Part shown: one piece after another, positions 42,389 through 51,976 of the stretch
Layout: each line of letters begins with the position of its first letter
How positions within the stretch are numbered: position 1 is the first letter of the stretch
NCBI RefSeq assembly: GCF_000626675.1
Contig: NZ_CP006842.1
Location: 1,240,001 to 1,304,000 of the forward strand
Length of the DNA: 64,000 nucleotides
Direction of reading: 5' to 3'
Source of the DNA: Corynebacterium glyciniphilum AJ 3170
Lineage (GTDB): Bacteria; Actinomycetota; Actinomycetes; Mycobacteriales; Mycobacteriaceae
Translations under genes and position numbers: made by a program
The notes under the pieces: generated by a model
What the model saw: the letters and a program-made list of their open reading frames with translations, nothing else
What the model was told of the DNA's origin: nothing
The model's database searches: none

Positions 42389-43164
42389 GCCGTCACTCCT
42401 CCATCCACCGGTAGTGCGGCACCGGTGACGAAGCTGGCAGCATCGCTACACAACCAGACCGCCGCGGCAGCGATCTCTTCGGCTTGACCGAGTCGTCGGA
42501 GGGGCACACCCTTGACGACGGCGTCGGTGTCGAGTTCGCCACCGGCCGTCATCCGGTCGACCATCGGGGTGGCAATAGTGCCTGGGCGCACGGCATTGAC
42601 CCGAACATTGTGGGGACCGTACTGGATCGCGACGCTTTTCGTCTGCCCGATGACGCCGTGTTTGGTGGCATGGTAGGTGGCGCGTCCGTCGCCGCCGACG
42701 AGTCCGCCGAGTGATGAGCAGTTGACGATGGCACCCGACTCCTGCTCACGCATCTGCTGGAGTTCATATTTCATGGAGGCCCAGACGCCGCGGAGGTTCA
42801 CCGCGACAATCCTGTCGAAGCTGTCTGCCTCTTCCGCAGCAGAATCGACCGGGGGCAACATGATCCCGGCGTTGTTGAACGCCATGTCCAGTCGTCCGAA
42901 CGCTTCAACAGTCGCGTTAACCGCATGCTTCACCTGGATTTCGTCCGTGACGTCACATTCGACAGTGAGAGCCTTCTGCCCGGTTGCCTCGATCTCGGAT
43001 ACCACACGGCCTGCTGCGGCAGCATCCTGGTCAACGACGCCGACTGCGGCGCCGGCAGCGGCGAATGCACGGGCGGCAGCCTCGCCGATGCCGTTTCCGG
43101 CTCCGGTAACGAAGGCGACGTGACCGTTGAAATCGTAGGTGAGAGGCTTTCTGATGCTTTTCAT
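42385..43164 (-). CDS. Short-chain dehydrogenase/reductase (classical SDR) 2
   Basis: A 259-residue classical SDR. The cofactor motif is VTGAGNGIGEAAAR (about 16-29), the NNAG motif is present, and the active site is in YHATKHGVIG. ATG 43164 has GAGAGGAAA upstream; the longer frame to 43329 overlaps SDR 1 and is rejected. It lies 22 bp after SDR 1 and is closely similar to it, so the two probably arose by duplication and act on related alcohols or ketones. The substrate is unknown. Confidence 0.88.
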   Translation of the reverse strand: MKSIRKPLTYDFNGHVAFVTGAGNGIGEAAARAFAAAGAAVGVVDQDAAAAGRVVSEIEATGQKALTVECDVTDEIQVKHAVNATVEAFGRLDMAFNNAGIMLPPVDSAAEEADSFDRIVAVNLRGVWASMKYELQQMREQESGAIVNCSSLGGLVGGDGRATYHATKHGVIGQTKSVAIQYGPHNVRVNAVRPGTIATPMVDRMTAGGELDTDAVVKGVPLRRLGQAEEIAAAAVWLCSDAASFVTGAALPVDGGVTA

Positions 43165-43186
43165 GGGTTGGTTTCCTCTCTTGAGG

Positions 43187-43954
43187 TCAGAATCCGATGG
43201 TCTGGCCGCCATCAACGACCATTGCATGCCCGATCGCGAAACTGCCGAGGTCGGAACACAGCCACAGGACCGCTGAAGCGATCTCCTCAGGTCTACCCAT
43301 TCGTCCGACGGGCTCCTGGGCAATGACACGGTCCCGGCCTTCAGGTGTGCCGCCGGAGAAGCGCCCCATCATCGGGGTCTCGATGATGCCGGGGCAGACG
43401 GCATTGATACGAATTCCGCGGTCGGCGTACTCCAGTGCGGCGGACTTCGTCATCCCGATCACCCCGTGTTTTGCCGCTGCGTAGGTGGCCTGCTCCCGGA
43501 TCCCGACGACACCTGCTCCCGATGAGAGGTTGACGATGGCCCCGCCGTGCTCAAGCATGGCGGGAATCTCGTGCTTCATCGACAGGAAAATTCCCTTTAA
43601 GTCAATGCCGGTGATCCGGTCCCAGTCGGCCTCCGACGTTTCATGCAGGGGCGTGGTGGGTTGCTCGACGCCGGCGTTGTTCACAGCGATATCGAGCTGT
43701 CCCAGGGTCCCCACGGCCGATGTGACTGCCGCGGCGACAGACTCATCGTCGGCGACATCGCAGACTACAGTGTGCGCACGTCGCCCGAGATCTCTCACAC
43801 GCTTCGCAGTATCCTGCACTGCGTGCTCGTCCACGTCAGCAAGGGAGACATCGGCACCCGCAGCCGCGAAAGCTTCAGCCGTGGCACGACCGATACCGGC
43901 ACCGGCACCCGTGATGAAAGCGACCTTACCGGCGAAAGTTCTCGTTTCGGTCAT
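43187..43954 (-). CDS. Short-chain dehydrogenase/reductase (classical SDR) 1
   Basis: A 255-residue classical SDR. It has ITGAGAGIGRATAEA (about 14-28), NNAGVEQP, catalytic YAAAKHGVIG, and the PG motif region NAVCPGIIETPM. Asp in LADVDEH after the second strand suggests NAD rather than NADP preference. ATG 43954 overlaps the upstream zinc ADH by 4 bp. With SDR 2 it forms a tandem reductase pair in a likely catabolic operon. Confidence 0.9.
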   Translation of the reverse strand: MTETRTFAGKVAFITGAGAGIGRATAEAFAAAGADVSLADVDEHAVQDTAKRVRDLGRRAHTVVCDVADDESVAAAVTSAVGTLGQLDIAVNNAGVEQPTTPLHETSEADWDRITGIDLKGIFLSMKHEIPAMLEHGGAIVNLSSGAGVVGIREQATYAAAKHGVIGMTKSAALEYADRGIRINAVCPGIIETPMMGRFSGGTPEGRDRVIAQEPVGRMGRPEEIASAVLWLCSDLGSFAIGHAMVVDGGQTIGF

Positions 43955-44976
43955 AGTGTCAGCATCACCTTGGTGGCGCGCCGTTCCGACATGGCAGCGT
44001 AGCCCTCGGCGGCCTCGTCCAGTGGAAGGGTGAGGTCGAAGACCTTGCCCGGATTGATCTCACGGTCCCAGATCTTCTGGATGAGTTCAGGCAGATAGCG
44101 GCGGACCGGAGCAGGGCCGCCGTGGAGGTGGACCTCGGCGAAGAAGACCTCATCCATCGGCAGTGCCACCCCCTCGTGGGCGACACCGACGAAGCCGATG
44201 TGTCCTCCGGCGCGGGAGGAGTGGATGGCCTGCATGAAGGACTCCTGGGTGCCGACAGCCTCAATGACGCTGTGCGCTCCGAGGCCGTCGGTAAGCTCTC
44301 TGATTCTGGCGACCCCGGCCTCACCGCGCTCCTCGACGATGTCGGTGGCCCCGAACTCCCGGGCGAGTGCCTGACGGTCGGAATGCCGGGACATCGCGAT
44401 GATCCTTTCGGCCCCCATCTCTTTGGCGGCGAGGACGCCCATCAGACCGACAGCACCGTCACCGACCACGGCGACTGTCTTGCCGGGACCGACCTCGGCA
44501 GCGTCGGCGGCGAACCACCCCGTCCCCAACACGTCTGAGGCTGCCAGAAGCGACGGCACGAGGTCGTCCTCCGGCTCACCGGGGGTCGCGACGAGTGTGC
44601 CGTCGGCGAAGGGGATTCGTGCCTTCTGCGCCTGGGTCCCGATACCGGCATGGACGAATTCAGCGTGGACACACTTCGACGGATATCCGGATCGGCAGAT
44701 CTCGCACTCACCGCAGGAGATGACGAAAGAGCCGACCACATAATCTCCGGGTTTTACGGCGCGGACCGCACTACCGGTTTCCTCGACCACGCCGACGTAC
44801 TCGTGACCCATATGAAGGTGGTCGGCAGGTTCGACTCCGCGGTAGGGCCACAGGTCGGAGCCGCAGATGCAGGTCGCGGTGATCCGGATGACCGCGTCCG
44901 TGGGGTCGATGATCTGCGGGTCGTCGCGGTCGCCGACGCGGATCTGTCCGGGGGCGTCCATGATGACTGCACGCAT
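43951..44976 (-). CDS. Zinc-dependent alcohol dehydrogenase
   Basis: A 341-residue medium-chain dehydrogenase. The catalytic zinc site is Cys in CICGSDLW plus GHEYVGVVEE. The structural zinc lobe is CGECEICRSGYPSKC, with four Cys. NAD(P) binds at VVGDGAVGLMG. It is the first gene of an ADH-SDR-SDR-cyclophilin-like operon with 4-bp coupling. The divergent XRE/MmyB-type gene 138 bp upstream is the likely regulator. The substrate alcohol is unknown. Confidence 0.91.
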   Translation of the reverse strand: MRAVIMDAPGQIRVGDRDDPQIIDPTDAVIRITATCICGSDLWPYRGVEPADHLHMGHEYVGVVEETGSAVRAVKPGDYVVGSFVISCGECEICRSGYPSKCVHAEFVHAGIGTQAQKARIPFADGTLVATPGEPEDDLVPSLLAASDVLGTGWFAADAAEVGPGKTVAVVGDGAVGLMGVLAAKEMGAERIIAMSRHSDRQALAREFGATDIVEERGEAGVARIRELTDGLGAHSVIEAVGTQESFMQAIHSSRAGGHIGFVGVAHEGVALPMDEVFFAEVHLHGGPAPVRRYLPELIQKIWDREINPGKVFDLTLPLDEAAEGYAAMSERRATKVMLTL

Positions 44977-45114
44977 GGGATGTTCCTTCCGTGTGAGGTG
45001 ACTATGTCATTCCATCCGCTATTGTCGCTGACGACAGAGGCGGCGGGGAGTCCCTTCCGAGGGGAGTACCGCCGGTACCTCCCTCAGCCTCCTGTCACGT
45101 TCTATCGTCGGAGT

Positions 45115-46050
45115 ATGGGCACCAAGGGCATCAAGGACAACAAGGCCGAAGTCAGGGAGTTCCTCACCACCAGGCGCGCGAAGATCGGCCCCGGTGAGGT
45201 CGGCTTGCCCGATGGCGGAAATCGTCGGGTACCGGGACTACGCCGCAGCGAGGTGGCGACTCTGGCTGGCGTCAGCGTGGAGTACTACACCAAGCTTGAA
45301 CGTGGGGCGGTTGCGGGTGCTTCGCCGGAGGTGCTGGAAAGTCTGGCCAGAGCCCTCCGGCTGGACGACGCCGAGCGGGCTCACCTGTTCGACCTGGCGC
45401 ACGCAGCGAGCCCCGTGGCGCGTCCACCGAAGAAACGGGACGGGAAAACCTGGGTGCCTTCTTCCGGACTGCAGTGGGCCCTCGATGCGGTGACCGCCGG
45501 GCCAGCTTTCGTACGCAACGGACGAATGGACCTGCTGGCCACGAACACCTTGGCCAGGGCGTTCTATGCGGAGCTCTATGACATGCCGGGGCGTCCACCC
45601 GGGCCGCCGAACATCGCCAGGCACGCCTTTCTCGACGACCGTGCGCTGAACTTCTACCCTGACTGGGAGGGCTTCGCGGACATCACCGTGGCGATCCTGC
45701 GTACCGAAGCTGCCCGGGACCCCCACAACAAGGCACTGCACGATCTCATCGGTGAACTGTGCACCCGGAGTGACGAGTTCCGCACCCGATGGGGAGCACA
45801 CAATGTGCGGCATCACGGCAGTGGATTCAAGTCGTTCAACCACACGGAGGTCGGGGAGATGACCCTGGCCTACGAAGGTATGCAGATGGAGGAGGAGCGC
45901 GGATTGACCTGGACGATTTACGCGGCGGAGCCAGGTTCTCCATCAGAAGACGCGATGAAACTGCTGGCTTCCCTGGCCGCTGACGATGCGTACGAGACAC
46001 ACGGGAACGACGCCCCGCCACTCGGACGCGAGAGCGGCACACTGCGATAG
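45115..46050 (+). CDS. XRE regulator with MmyB-like ligand domain
   Basis: A 311-residue protein. An N-terminal XRE helix-turn-helix ([20 protein letters not shown]) with TKLERG following is joined to an MmyB-like C-terminal domain from about residue 110 ([17 protein letters not shown]). This family typically controls a neighbouring dehydrogenase and binds fatty-acid-like ligands in one known structure. ATG 45115 has GGAG just upstream. It diverges from the ADH/SDR operon, its probable target. Confidence 0.9.
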   Translation: MGTKGIKDNKAEVREFLTTRRAKIGPGEVGLPDGGNRRVPGLRRSEVATLAGVSVEYYTKLERGAVAGASPEVLESLARALRLDDAERAHLFDLAHAASPVARPPKKRDGKTWVPSSGLQWALDAVTAGPAFVRNGRMDLLATNTLARAFYAELYDMPGRPPGPPNIARHAFLDDRALNFYPDWEGFADITVAILRTEAARDPHNKALHDLIGELCTRSDEFRTRWGAHNVRHHGSGFKSFNHTEVGEMTLAYEGMQMEEERGLTWTIYAAEPGSPSEDAMKLLASLAADDAYETHGNDAPPLGRESGTLR

Positions 46051-46106
46051 AAGCACCTACCCTGGGGCGCGGCACACACCACGAACCACAATGGACGGGA
46101 GACACA

Positions 46107-47099
46107 GTGTTCACAGGCGTACTGGTCGAGAACGGCAACGACAACAACGACTACCGCGCAACGCTCCGGGAGTTGGACGAACAGCAACTCCCGGACGGCG
46201 ATGTGACCGTACGCGTCAGTCACTCCGGGATGAACTACAAGGACGCCCTGGCCATCACCGGCAGCGGCAAGATCGTCCGCAGTTTTCCCATGGTTCCCGG
46301 AATCGACCTGGCCGGCGAGGTGGAGCAGAGTGACAACCCTGGCTATCAGGTCGGCGACAAGGTCGTCCTCAACGGTTGGGGTGTTGGCGAGAAGCACTGG
46401 GGAGGCCTGGCACAGAAAGCGCGGGTGAACGGCGACTGGCTGGTACCTCTGCCCGATAACTTCACCCCGGCACAGGCTATGTCGATCGGCACCGCCGGGT
46501 ACACCGCGATGCTCTGCGTCCTGGCACTGGAACGTCACGGCGTGACACCGGAACAGGGGGAGATCGCAGTCACCGGAGCATCCGGCGGGGTTGGCAGCGT
46601 GGCAGTCACCCTTCTCGCCAAGTTGGGTTACACCGTGGTGGCGATCACCGGGCGTCCGGAAGAAAACCGGTATCTGGAGGATCTCGGGGCCTCTGAGATT
46701 CTCGATCGCGCCGAGTTCTCTGAGGCCGGTAAGCCTCTGCAGAAAGCCCGGTGGGCGGGTGCGGTTGATGTGGCCGGCAGCCACACGCTGGCGAACGTCC
46801 TGGCAGGGACGAGGTACCGCGGTGTCGTGACCGCCTGTGGGCTGGCTGCGGGTATGGACCTGCCCGCCTCGGTGGCGCCGTTCATCCTGCGTGGCGTCAC
46901 GCTCGCCGGGATCGACAGTGTGATGTGTCCCCGCGAGGACCGTCTGGAGGCGTGGCGTCGTCTCGGCGAGGATCTTGACCCGGCCAAGCTCGACATGATC
47001 ACCGCCGAGATCGGTCTTGACGAGGCTGTTCCCACCGCACAGAAGCTCCTGGACGGTAACGTGCGCGGACGCGTCGTCGTCGATGTCAACCGCTTCTGA
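46107..47099 (+). CDS. acuI: AcuI-type acryloyl-CoA reductase / YhdH-family oxidoreductase
   Basis: A 330-residue zinc-free MDR protein. It has [19 protein letters not shown] (about 42-60), [17 protein letters not shown] and the NADPH loop [12 protein letters not shown]. These are hallmarks of the AcuI/YhdH group, which reduces acryloyl-CoA to propionyl-CoA or related quinones. It starts at GTG 46107. It overlaps the convergent MHS symporter by 14 bp. Exact substrate is likely but not proven by sequence. Confidence 0.87.
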   Translation: MFTGVLVENGNDNNDYRATLRELDEQQLPDGDVTVRVSHSGMNYKDALAITGSGKIVRSFPMVPGIDLAGEVEQSDNPGYQVGDKVVLNGWGVGEKHWGGLAQKARVNGDWLVPLPDNFTPAQAMSIGTAGYTAMLCVLALERHGVTPEQGEIAVTGASGGVGSVAVTLLAKLGYTVVAITGRPEENRYLEDLGASEILDRAEFSEAGKPLQKARWAGAVDVAGSHTLANVLAGTRYRGVVTACGLAAGMDLPASVAPFILRGVTLAGIDSVMCPREDRLEAWRRLGEDLDPAKLDMITAEIGLDEAVPTAQKLLDGNVRGRVVVDVNRF

Positions 47100-48411
47100 C
47101 CCCTGAGTTGATCTCGTCGAGGGGGACCTGTGCGCGGTCGCGGAAGAGCATCAGCATCGGGATACCGGCCAACAGGATGATGGCGACCGCATACCAGGCC
47201 GGTGCGTAGGGAGACCCGGTCACGTTCATCAACCAGGTGGCCACGAAAGGGGACAGGCCGCCGAAGAGGACGGTCGCGGTGTTGTAGCCGATCGCCATCC
47301 CAGAGAATCTGCCCACGGCGGTGAACTGCTCCGGGACAGCGGATGCTGCGACAGCGCTCCACCCTGCCGCGGGAACCGCCAGCAGGGCGCCGCCCAGCAG
47401 GGCGGTTGACCCGGCCCCGCCGCCGAGCAGCATATAGGCGGGGATCGTCGTTGCCAGAATGACGATCCCCAGAAGGATGAACACCGGACGCCGACCGAAC
47501 CGGTCAGAGGCCACGCCGGCGAAGGGGGTGATCACAATGGCGACGCCGGCGGCCACGGTGCCGAGCCACAGGGACGTGGAACTGTCGATCGACGCCGTGG
47601 TCTCCAGATACGTCGGAACATTGGTGATGTTCAGGAAGTACGCTGCGGATCCCACCGACGAGACCAGGAACGCCACCAGGACGGCACGCGGATGCGAGCG
47701 CAGTACGGTGATCAGAGGTGAGCGTTCGGTATTCTCCGCAGTGTCCTTGACCTCGGTGAAGGTGTCGGTTTCATCCATCAGGCGGCGCAGTGGCACCATT
47801 GCCGCAGCGAGGAGGGCACCGACGAGGAAGAGCACTCGCCAGCCCCATGCGTCGAGGTCCTCCGGGCTGAGGTATCGGGCCATGAGGTAGCCACCGCCGA
47901 CCGCCAACAGTGAACCGACCTCGGAGTTCGCGGCGGCCCAACTGGCGGCCAGCCCCCGGCGTCCGTCGCGGGCAGATTCGACCAGGTACACCATGATGCC
48001 GGTGTACTCCGCACCCACGGCGAAGCCCGCGAGGCAGCGCAGCACCAGGACGCCGACGCCGCCCCAGATGCCGATGGTGTCGAAGCCCGGCATCACGGCG
48101 ATGCCCAGCAGGGCCACCGCCATCAGTGACGCGGACACGATGAGGGAGGACTTGCGTCCGATCCGGTCGCCCAGGTGACCGAACACCATCGCCCCCAGTG
48201 GGCGGAAGATGAATCCGGCGGTGCCGAGCGCCAGGGTCAGCAGCAGGGATCCGTCATCACCGTTGAAGAACGTGTTGGCGAGACTCGCCGACACGTAGAA
48301 GAAGATGGAGAAGTCGTACCACTCGACGATGGTCCCGAAGGCGGCGACGAACATCGACTGGCGGCGTCGAGACGTGGGCACAGCGGTGGAGGCCTTCCGG
48401 TCGGAGGACAT
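47086..48411 (-). CDS. MFS metabolite:H+ symporter (MHS family)
   Basis: A 441-residue 12-TM symporter. The MHS signature is clear: [20 protein letters not shown] (about 24-43), [13 protein letters not shown], and [17 protein letters not shown] members import organic acids, osmolytes such as proline/betaine, or shikimate-like compounds, so this is an uptake system unlike the exporters elsewhere in the window. Its neighbour AcuI could point to an acid substrate, which is only a suggestion. Confidence 0.9.
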   Translation of the reverse strand: MSSDRKASTAVPTSRRRQSMFVAAFGTIVEWYDFSIFFYVSASLANTFFNGDDGSLLLTLALGTAGFIFRPLGAMVFGHLGDRIGRKSSLIVSASLMAVALLGIAVMPGFDTIGIWGGVGVLVLRCLAGFAVGAEYTGIMVYLVESARDGRRGLAASWAAANSEVGSLLAVGGGYLMARYLSPEDLDAWGWRVLFLVGALLAAAMVPLRRLMDETDTFTEVKDTAENTERSPLITVLRSHPRAVLVAFLVSSVGSAAYFLNITNVPTYLETTASIDSSTSLWLGTVAAGVAIVITPFAGVASDRFGRRPVFILLGIVILATTIPAYMLLGGGAGSTALLGGALLAVPAAGWSAVAASAVPEQFTAVGRFSGMAIGYNTATVLFGGLSPFVATWLMNVTGSPYAPAWYAVAIILLAGIPMLMLFRDRAQVPLDEINSGVRSG

Positions 48412-48498
48412 GGATAACAGCGAGGTCGTGCAATGCGTCGTGCCGACATTACGCTTAAGTGCGCTATGCGTGCCGGTGCTGTGCCGTGGGCCTGCTCT

Positions 48499-48514
48499 TC
48501 ATACCTGGGTATGA
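48499..48514. promoter_or_regulatory. Inverted repeat upstream of ABC operon
   Basis: TCATACC-TG-GGTATGA is a perfect 7-2-7 inverted repeat, 81 bp before the ATPase start at 48596. No regulator gene is adjacent, so the controlling protein is unknown. Confidence 0.5.
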
Positions 48515-48595
48515 GACAGCGTGGTGTCGTCCGGCCCCGGAGATCAGTCTGTGGGTCGATGTGTGCGGTGGTGGTGGGGGAGAAGACTGGGGGAC

Positions 48596-49579
48596 ATGAT
48601 CACAGTTGAGAAGATGTCGAAGAGGTACGGGCGGTTCCAGGCCGTCGAGGATTTGTCGTTCACGGTGCCGGATGCGGCGGTGACGGGTTTTCTGGGTCCT
48701 AATGGGTCGGGGAAGTCGACGACGATGCGGTGTGTGTTGGGGTTGGATCGGCCGTCGCAGGGGCAGGCGCTGTTTGATGGTGAGGGCTTTGCTCAGGTGG
48801 CTGATAAGCCGGCGGTGGCCGGGGCGCTGTTGGAGGCGACGTGGTTCACTCCGGGACGTAGCGGACGGTCGCACCTCAAGGTGCTTGCCCGCGGCGCTGG
48901 TATCGCCGACTCCCGGGTGGATAAGTGTTTGCAGTTGGTGGGGTTGAGCTCTGCGGGTGATAAGCGGGTCGGGGGGTATTCGTTGGGGATGAAGCAGCGT
49001 CTTGGTCTTGCTGGGGCGTTGTTGGGTGATCCGTCGCATTTGATTTTGGATGAGCCGGTCAATGGTTTGGATCCGGAGGGGGTGAGTTGGATGCGTCGGA
49101 CGATTCGTGCTTTGGCGGGGGAGGGCCGTGCGGTGTTGGTGTCGTCGCATCTGCTGTCGGAGATGCAGCAGACTGCGGATCGTCTTGTTGTCATTGGCAA
49201 AGGTCGGATGATTGGTGAGTATTCGATGGAGGAGTTCCTCGCCGGCGGTGCCCGCGTCGTGGTGGAGACCGTCGATGCTCGCAGCGGCCAGGCCCTGTCC
49301 ACGGCGCTGGGGAACGCGGGTTTCACGGCCGGCTACGCGGTCGGCGAGAACGCTGGAGAGGCGTCCGGGGCCCAGCTGACGGTGGATGTTCCAGACGGTG
49401 TCTCCGACGAGATCGTTCGTCGGGCCGTCGCCGAAACTGCCTTCACCGCCGGGGTTCTCGTCACCGGTCTGCGCGCGGACAGTGAGGGCCTGGAGGCCCG
49501 CTTCCTGGCTGCCACCGCTGATGCCCAGGAGTACCGCACCGAATCCACGGACGCCGTCGTCCCCACTGCCGGAAAGTAG
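48596..49579 (+). CDS. ABC exporter ATP-binding protein, mosaic codon use
   Basis: A 327-residue ATPase. Walker A is FLGPNGSGKSTT (about 32-43), the signature is GYSLGMKQRLGLA, Walker B is LILDEPVNGLD and the switch is SSHLLSEM. The C-terminal ~110 residues form a variable domain as in bacitracin/lantibiotic-type exporters. Codons up to about 49220 mostly end in G or T (GGT, TTG, GTT), whereas the rest ends in C like neighbouring genes. This break suggests recombination. The permease follows 9 bp later. Confidence 0.9.
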   Translation: MITVEKMSKRYGRFQAVEDLSFTVPDAAVTGFLGPNGSGKSTTMRCVLGLDRPSQGQALFDGEGFAQVADKPAVAGALLEATWFTPGRSGRSHLKVLARGAGIADSRVDKCLQLVGLSSAGDKRVGGYSLGMKQRLGLAGALLGDPSHLILDEPVNGLDPEGVSWMRRTIRALAGEGRAVLVSSHLLSEMQQTADRLVVIGKGRMIGEYSMEEFLAGGARVVVETVDARSGQALSTALGNAGFTAGYAVGENAGEASGAQLTVDVPDGVSDEIVRRAVAETAFTAGVLVTGLRADSEGLEARFLAATADAQEYRTESTDAVVPTAGK

Positions 49580-49588
49580 AGGAAAACC

Positions 49589-50326
49589 ATGACAAGCCTG
49601 CTCAATTCCCTCCGTTCTGAAACCACGAAACTGTTCAGCATGCGGTCAACGCTGGTTTACGCGATCCTGCTGGCCGGGTCACTATTCGGTCCCGTCACCT
49701 TGATGGGTTTTTTCGGGGACAGCCCTGACTTCGACTGGTCGACGATCACCTTCGGCTATCAGATCTTCCTGCTCATCGCCGTCGTATTTGCCGCGGCCAC
49801 TACGGCAGGTGACATCCGCAACCACATGCACGCCCAGGCGTTCCTCACGCAGCGAGGGCGCGGCGAGTGGGTCGTGGCAAAGATGTTGACCACAGCGGTG
49901 TTCGTCGCGGTGCTCTACCTCGTCGGTACGGCGCTCTCGCTGGGCGTAGCTGCAGTCCTCGGCTCCGGCATGGATCTTGGTACCGGTCTCAGTATGTTCT
50001 ACGTGCCGCTGCTTGGTTCGGTCATCTTCTCGGCGATGACGGTGGGGCTGGCGTGCATCATCCGTAGCCAGGTTGCCGCTGTGGCTGTGCCCGTCGCCTG
50101 GGTGCTGCTGATCGACAGCATGCTGGGGTTCGCCGCCGAACAGATCGAGGCGTTTCGGCCCCTTGCCGCGATCGCCCCGGTGCAACGTCAGGATCAGTTG
50201 ATCAGTGGCGCCGATCCGCTGGGGCTCGGGATCAGTGCCATGGTGTGTTACCTGATCATCGTGGCGTGGTTCCTGGTGCTGGCTGGCCTCGGGTTGTGGC
50301 GTAACTCGTCCTCCGACGTCCGTTAG
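49589..50326 (+). CDS. ABC exporter permease
   Basis: A 245-residue protein with six hydrophobic segments. LRSETTKLFSMRSTLVYAI at the N-terminus is typical of ABC-2 permeases that pair with bacitracin-type ATPases, with a short extracytoplasmic loop (FFGDSPDFDW) after TM1. It lies 9 bp after the ATPase gene. Codon use is normal for the genome, unlike the first half of the ATPase. The substrate may be a peptide antibiotic or drug; that is inferred from the family. Confidence 0.86.
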   Translation: MTSLLNSLRSETTKLFSMRSTLVYAILLAGSLFGPVTLMGFFGDSPDFDWSTITFGYQIFLLIAVVFAAATTAGDIRNHMHAQAFLTQRGRGEWVVAKMLTTAVFVAVLYLVGTALSLGVAAVLGSGMDLGTGLSMFYVPLLGSVIFSAMTVGLACIIRSQVAAVAVPVAWVLLIDSMLGFAAEQIEAFRPLAAIAPVQRQDQLISGADPLGLGISAMVCYLIIVAWFLVLAGLGLWRNSSSDVR

Positions 50327-50420
50327 TTTCTCCGAGTTACTCAAATCGGAGACAGTACCTGCGGGGTCGATATAACATCAGCATCAACCTGATCTGTATT
50401 GACCACTCCATGGAGGAGCT

Positions 50421-50882
50421 ATGCTGCGACCCAGCCCGCGCCAACTGAAGACCATGCTGGGGGTCTTCCCGCCGTACCTCGGCTCCGGTATCCGGATCAA
50501 CTACATCGCGAATGACGGTTCCCGGGTCGTGACCTCCCATCGTCCCCGACGCATCAACGCCAACCTGGTGGGCACTGCTTTCGGCGGGACGATTCAGACG
50601 ATGACGGACGGTTTCTACCTGTTCATGGGGCTGACCCGTCTTGGTGGGGCCTACAACGTGTGGGACGCCGAGTCCCATGTGACCTACCGCAAGCCCGGCC
50701 GAGGCCGTCTCGTCGCTGACATGCGCACCGACGACGACACCTTCGACATGATCAGGGAGCGCACCGCTGACGGGTCGAAGTACCTCCACTGGTTTGAGAC
50801 CGACATTGTTGATGAAGCGGGCGATGTGGTCGCCAGCGTCCGCAGTCGCGTGTACTTCCGCAAGAAGCGGCCCAAGGTCTGA
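50421..50882 (+). CDS. DUF4442 hotdog-fold protein
   Basis: A 153-residue protein matching the DUF4442 branch of hotdog-fold thioesterases. Its ends fit a typical sequence: PPYLGSGIRINYIANDGS, NLVGTAFGGTIQTMTDGFY and ESHVTYRKPG. A CoA-thioester hydrolase activity is possible but unproven for this branch. GGAGGAG lies directly before the ATG. It is a single gene between the ABC exporter and a convergent small membrane protein. Confidence 0.82.
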   Translation: MLRPSPRQLKTMLGVFPPYLGSGIRINYIANDGSRVVTSHRPRRINANLVGTAFGGTIQTMTDGFYLFMGLTRLGGAYNVWDAESHVTYRKPGRGRLVADMRTDDDTFDMIRERTADGSKYLHWFETDIVDEAGDVVASVRSRVYFRKKRPKV

Positions 50883-50909
50883 CGACGCTGGCTGCGCGAG
50901 TGGAAGGCG

Positions 50910-51170
50910 TCAGGCACGCGGCTTCGAGGACTTGTTCTTCAACTGCTTGAAGCCGAGCCAGGCCACCAGGATGATCAGCAGGATCGGCAGCAGCTTAACG
51001 ACCACGGCCACGGCTCCCGCGAATGCAGTGGAGATCGCGATCACGGCGAAGATCAGGGTGAGTACGGTCAAAGCGACGGAGAGGCTCTTGCGGTTCTGGT
51101 CCCAGGCGAACCAGGCGCCGGCCCCCGAGATCGCGCCGAGAATCAGGGTGGTGAGTGCGGTTCCGAACAT
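50910..51170 (-). CDS. Small two- to three-TM membrane protein
   Basis: An 86-residue protein with hydrophobic segments at about 5-22, 30-48 and 52-74, and a lysine-rich tail (KQLKNKSSKPRA). No family was recognised. AAAGGA precedes the ATG at 51170. It converges on the DUF4442 gene and diverges from the SDR gene, so it is probably a single-gene unit. Confidence 0.7.
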   Translation of the reverse strand: MFGTALTTLILGAISGAGAWFAWDQNRKSLSVALTVLTLIFAVIAISTAFAGAVAVVVKLLPILLIILVAWLGFKQLKNKSSKPRA

Positions 51171-51270
51171 GACGGTGTCCTTTCGCGGTACGTAACCTCA
51201 TGGCGTGCTCGCGGAGCAGGTCAGCCCCGGCTACCTCCGAGCATACGGAAGGGTCGCTACGCTCGGGGGC

Positions 51271-51954
51271 ATGGACATTATGACAGAGCATGGACAACAC
51301 ACACCGCTGGCACTCGTTACCGGAGGCTCCCGAGGAATCGGAGCGGCCGTTGTTGAGGACCTTTCCCGGACCCACAGGGTGATTTCCTGGTCCAGTGCGG
51401 ACGTCGATCTCAGCGACCCCGGCTCCATTGGCGAGGCGGTCGCGAGGTTGGAGGAGAGTGAGCCCGACGCCCTTACACGGCTCGATGTCCTGGTGCATTC
51501 TGCCGGTCTGGCAGGGGAGTCGACGATCGAGGACATGCAGTGGGAGCAGTGGCAGAAGATGTTTGCAGTCAACGTCTTCGGCGTCGCCGAGTTGACCCGC
51601 CGGCTGCTCCCGGCGCTGCGTGCGGCACAGGGGACTGTGGTGGCTATCAATTCCGGATCCGGCTACCGGTCCGGTGTGGGCCAGGCACCCTACTCGGGGA
51701 CGAAGTTCGCGCTCCGAGCACTCACGGATGCACTGCGTGAGGAGGAGCGGGGTCGCGTCCGGGTCAGTTCGGTGCATCCCGGCAGGGTCGACACCGATAT
51801 GCAGGTGGCGCTGCAGGAAGGACGGGGAAACACCGACTACGACGGTTCGCTGTACGTGGCACCGGCATCGGTGGCTGCGGCGGTACGACTGGCCGTGGAT
51901 ACGACCGATGAGTCGATCATCGAGGAGGTGTCGGTGCGCCCGGCCCGGGGCTGA
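51271..51954 (+). CDS. Short-chain dehydrogenase/reductase
   Basis: A 227-residue SDR. The cofactor loop is VTGGSRGIGAAVV (about 16-28), then the HSAGLAG motif, catalytic Ser in INSGSGYRSG and YSGTKFALRAL. It is shorter than most classical SDRs, with a compact C-terminus. ATG 51271 or 51280 are both possible. It converges on the aldehyde dehydrogenase with 22 bp between. The substrate is unknown. Confidence 0.87.
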   Translation: MDIMTEHGQHTPLALVTGGSRGIGAAVVEDLSRTHRVISWSSADVDLSDPGSIGEAVARLEESEPDALTRLDVLVHSAGLAGESTIEDMQWEQWQKMFAVNVFGVAELTRRLLPALRAAQGTVVAINSGSGYRSGVGQAPYSGTKFALRALTDALREEERGRVRVSSVHPGRVDTDMQVALQEGRGNTDYDGSLYVAPASVAAAVRLAVDTTDESIIEEVSVRPARG

Positions 51955-51976
51955 GCTGGCCCGGGCCCGGCGGGTC

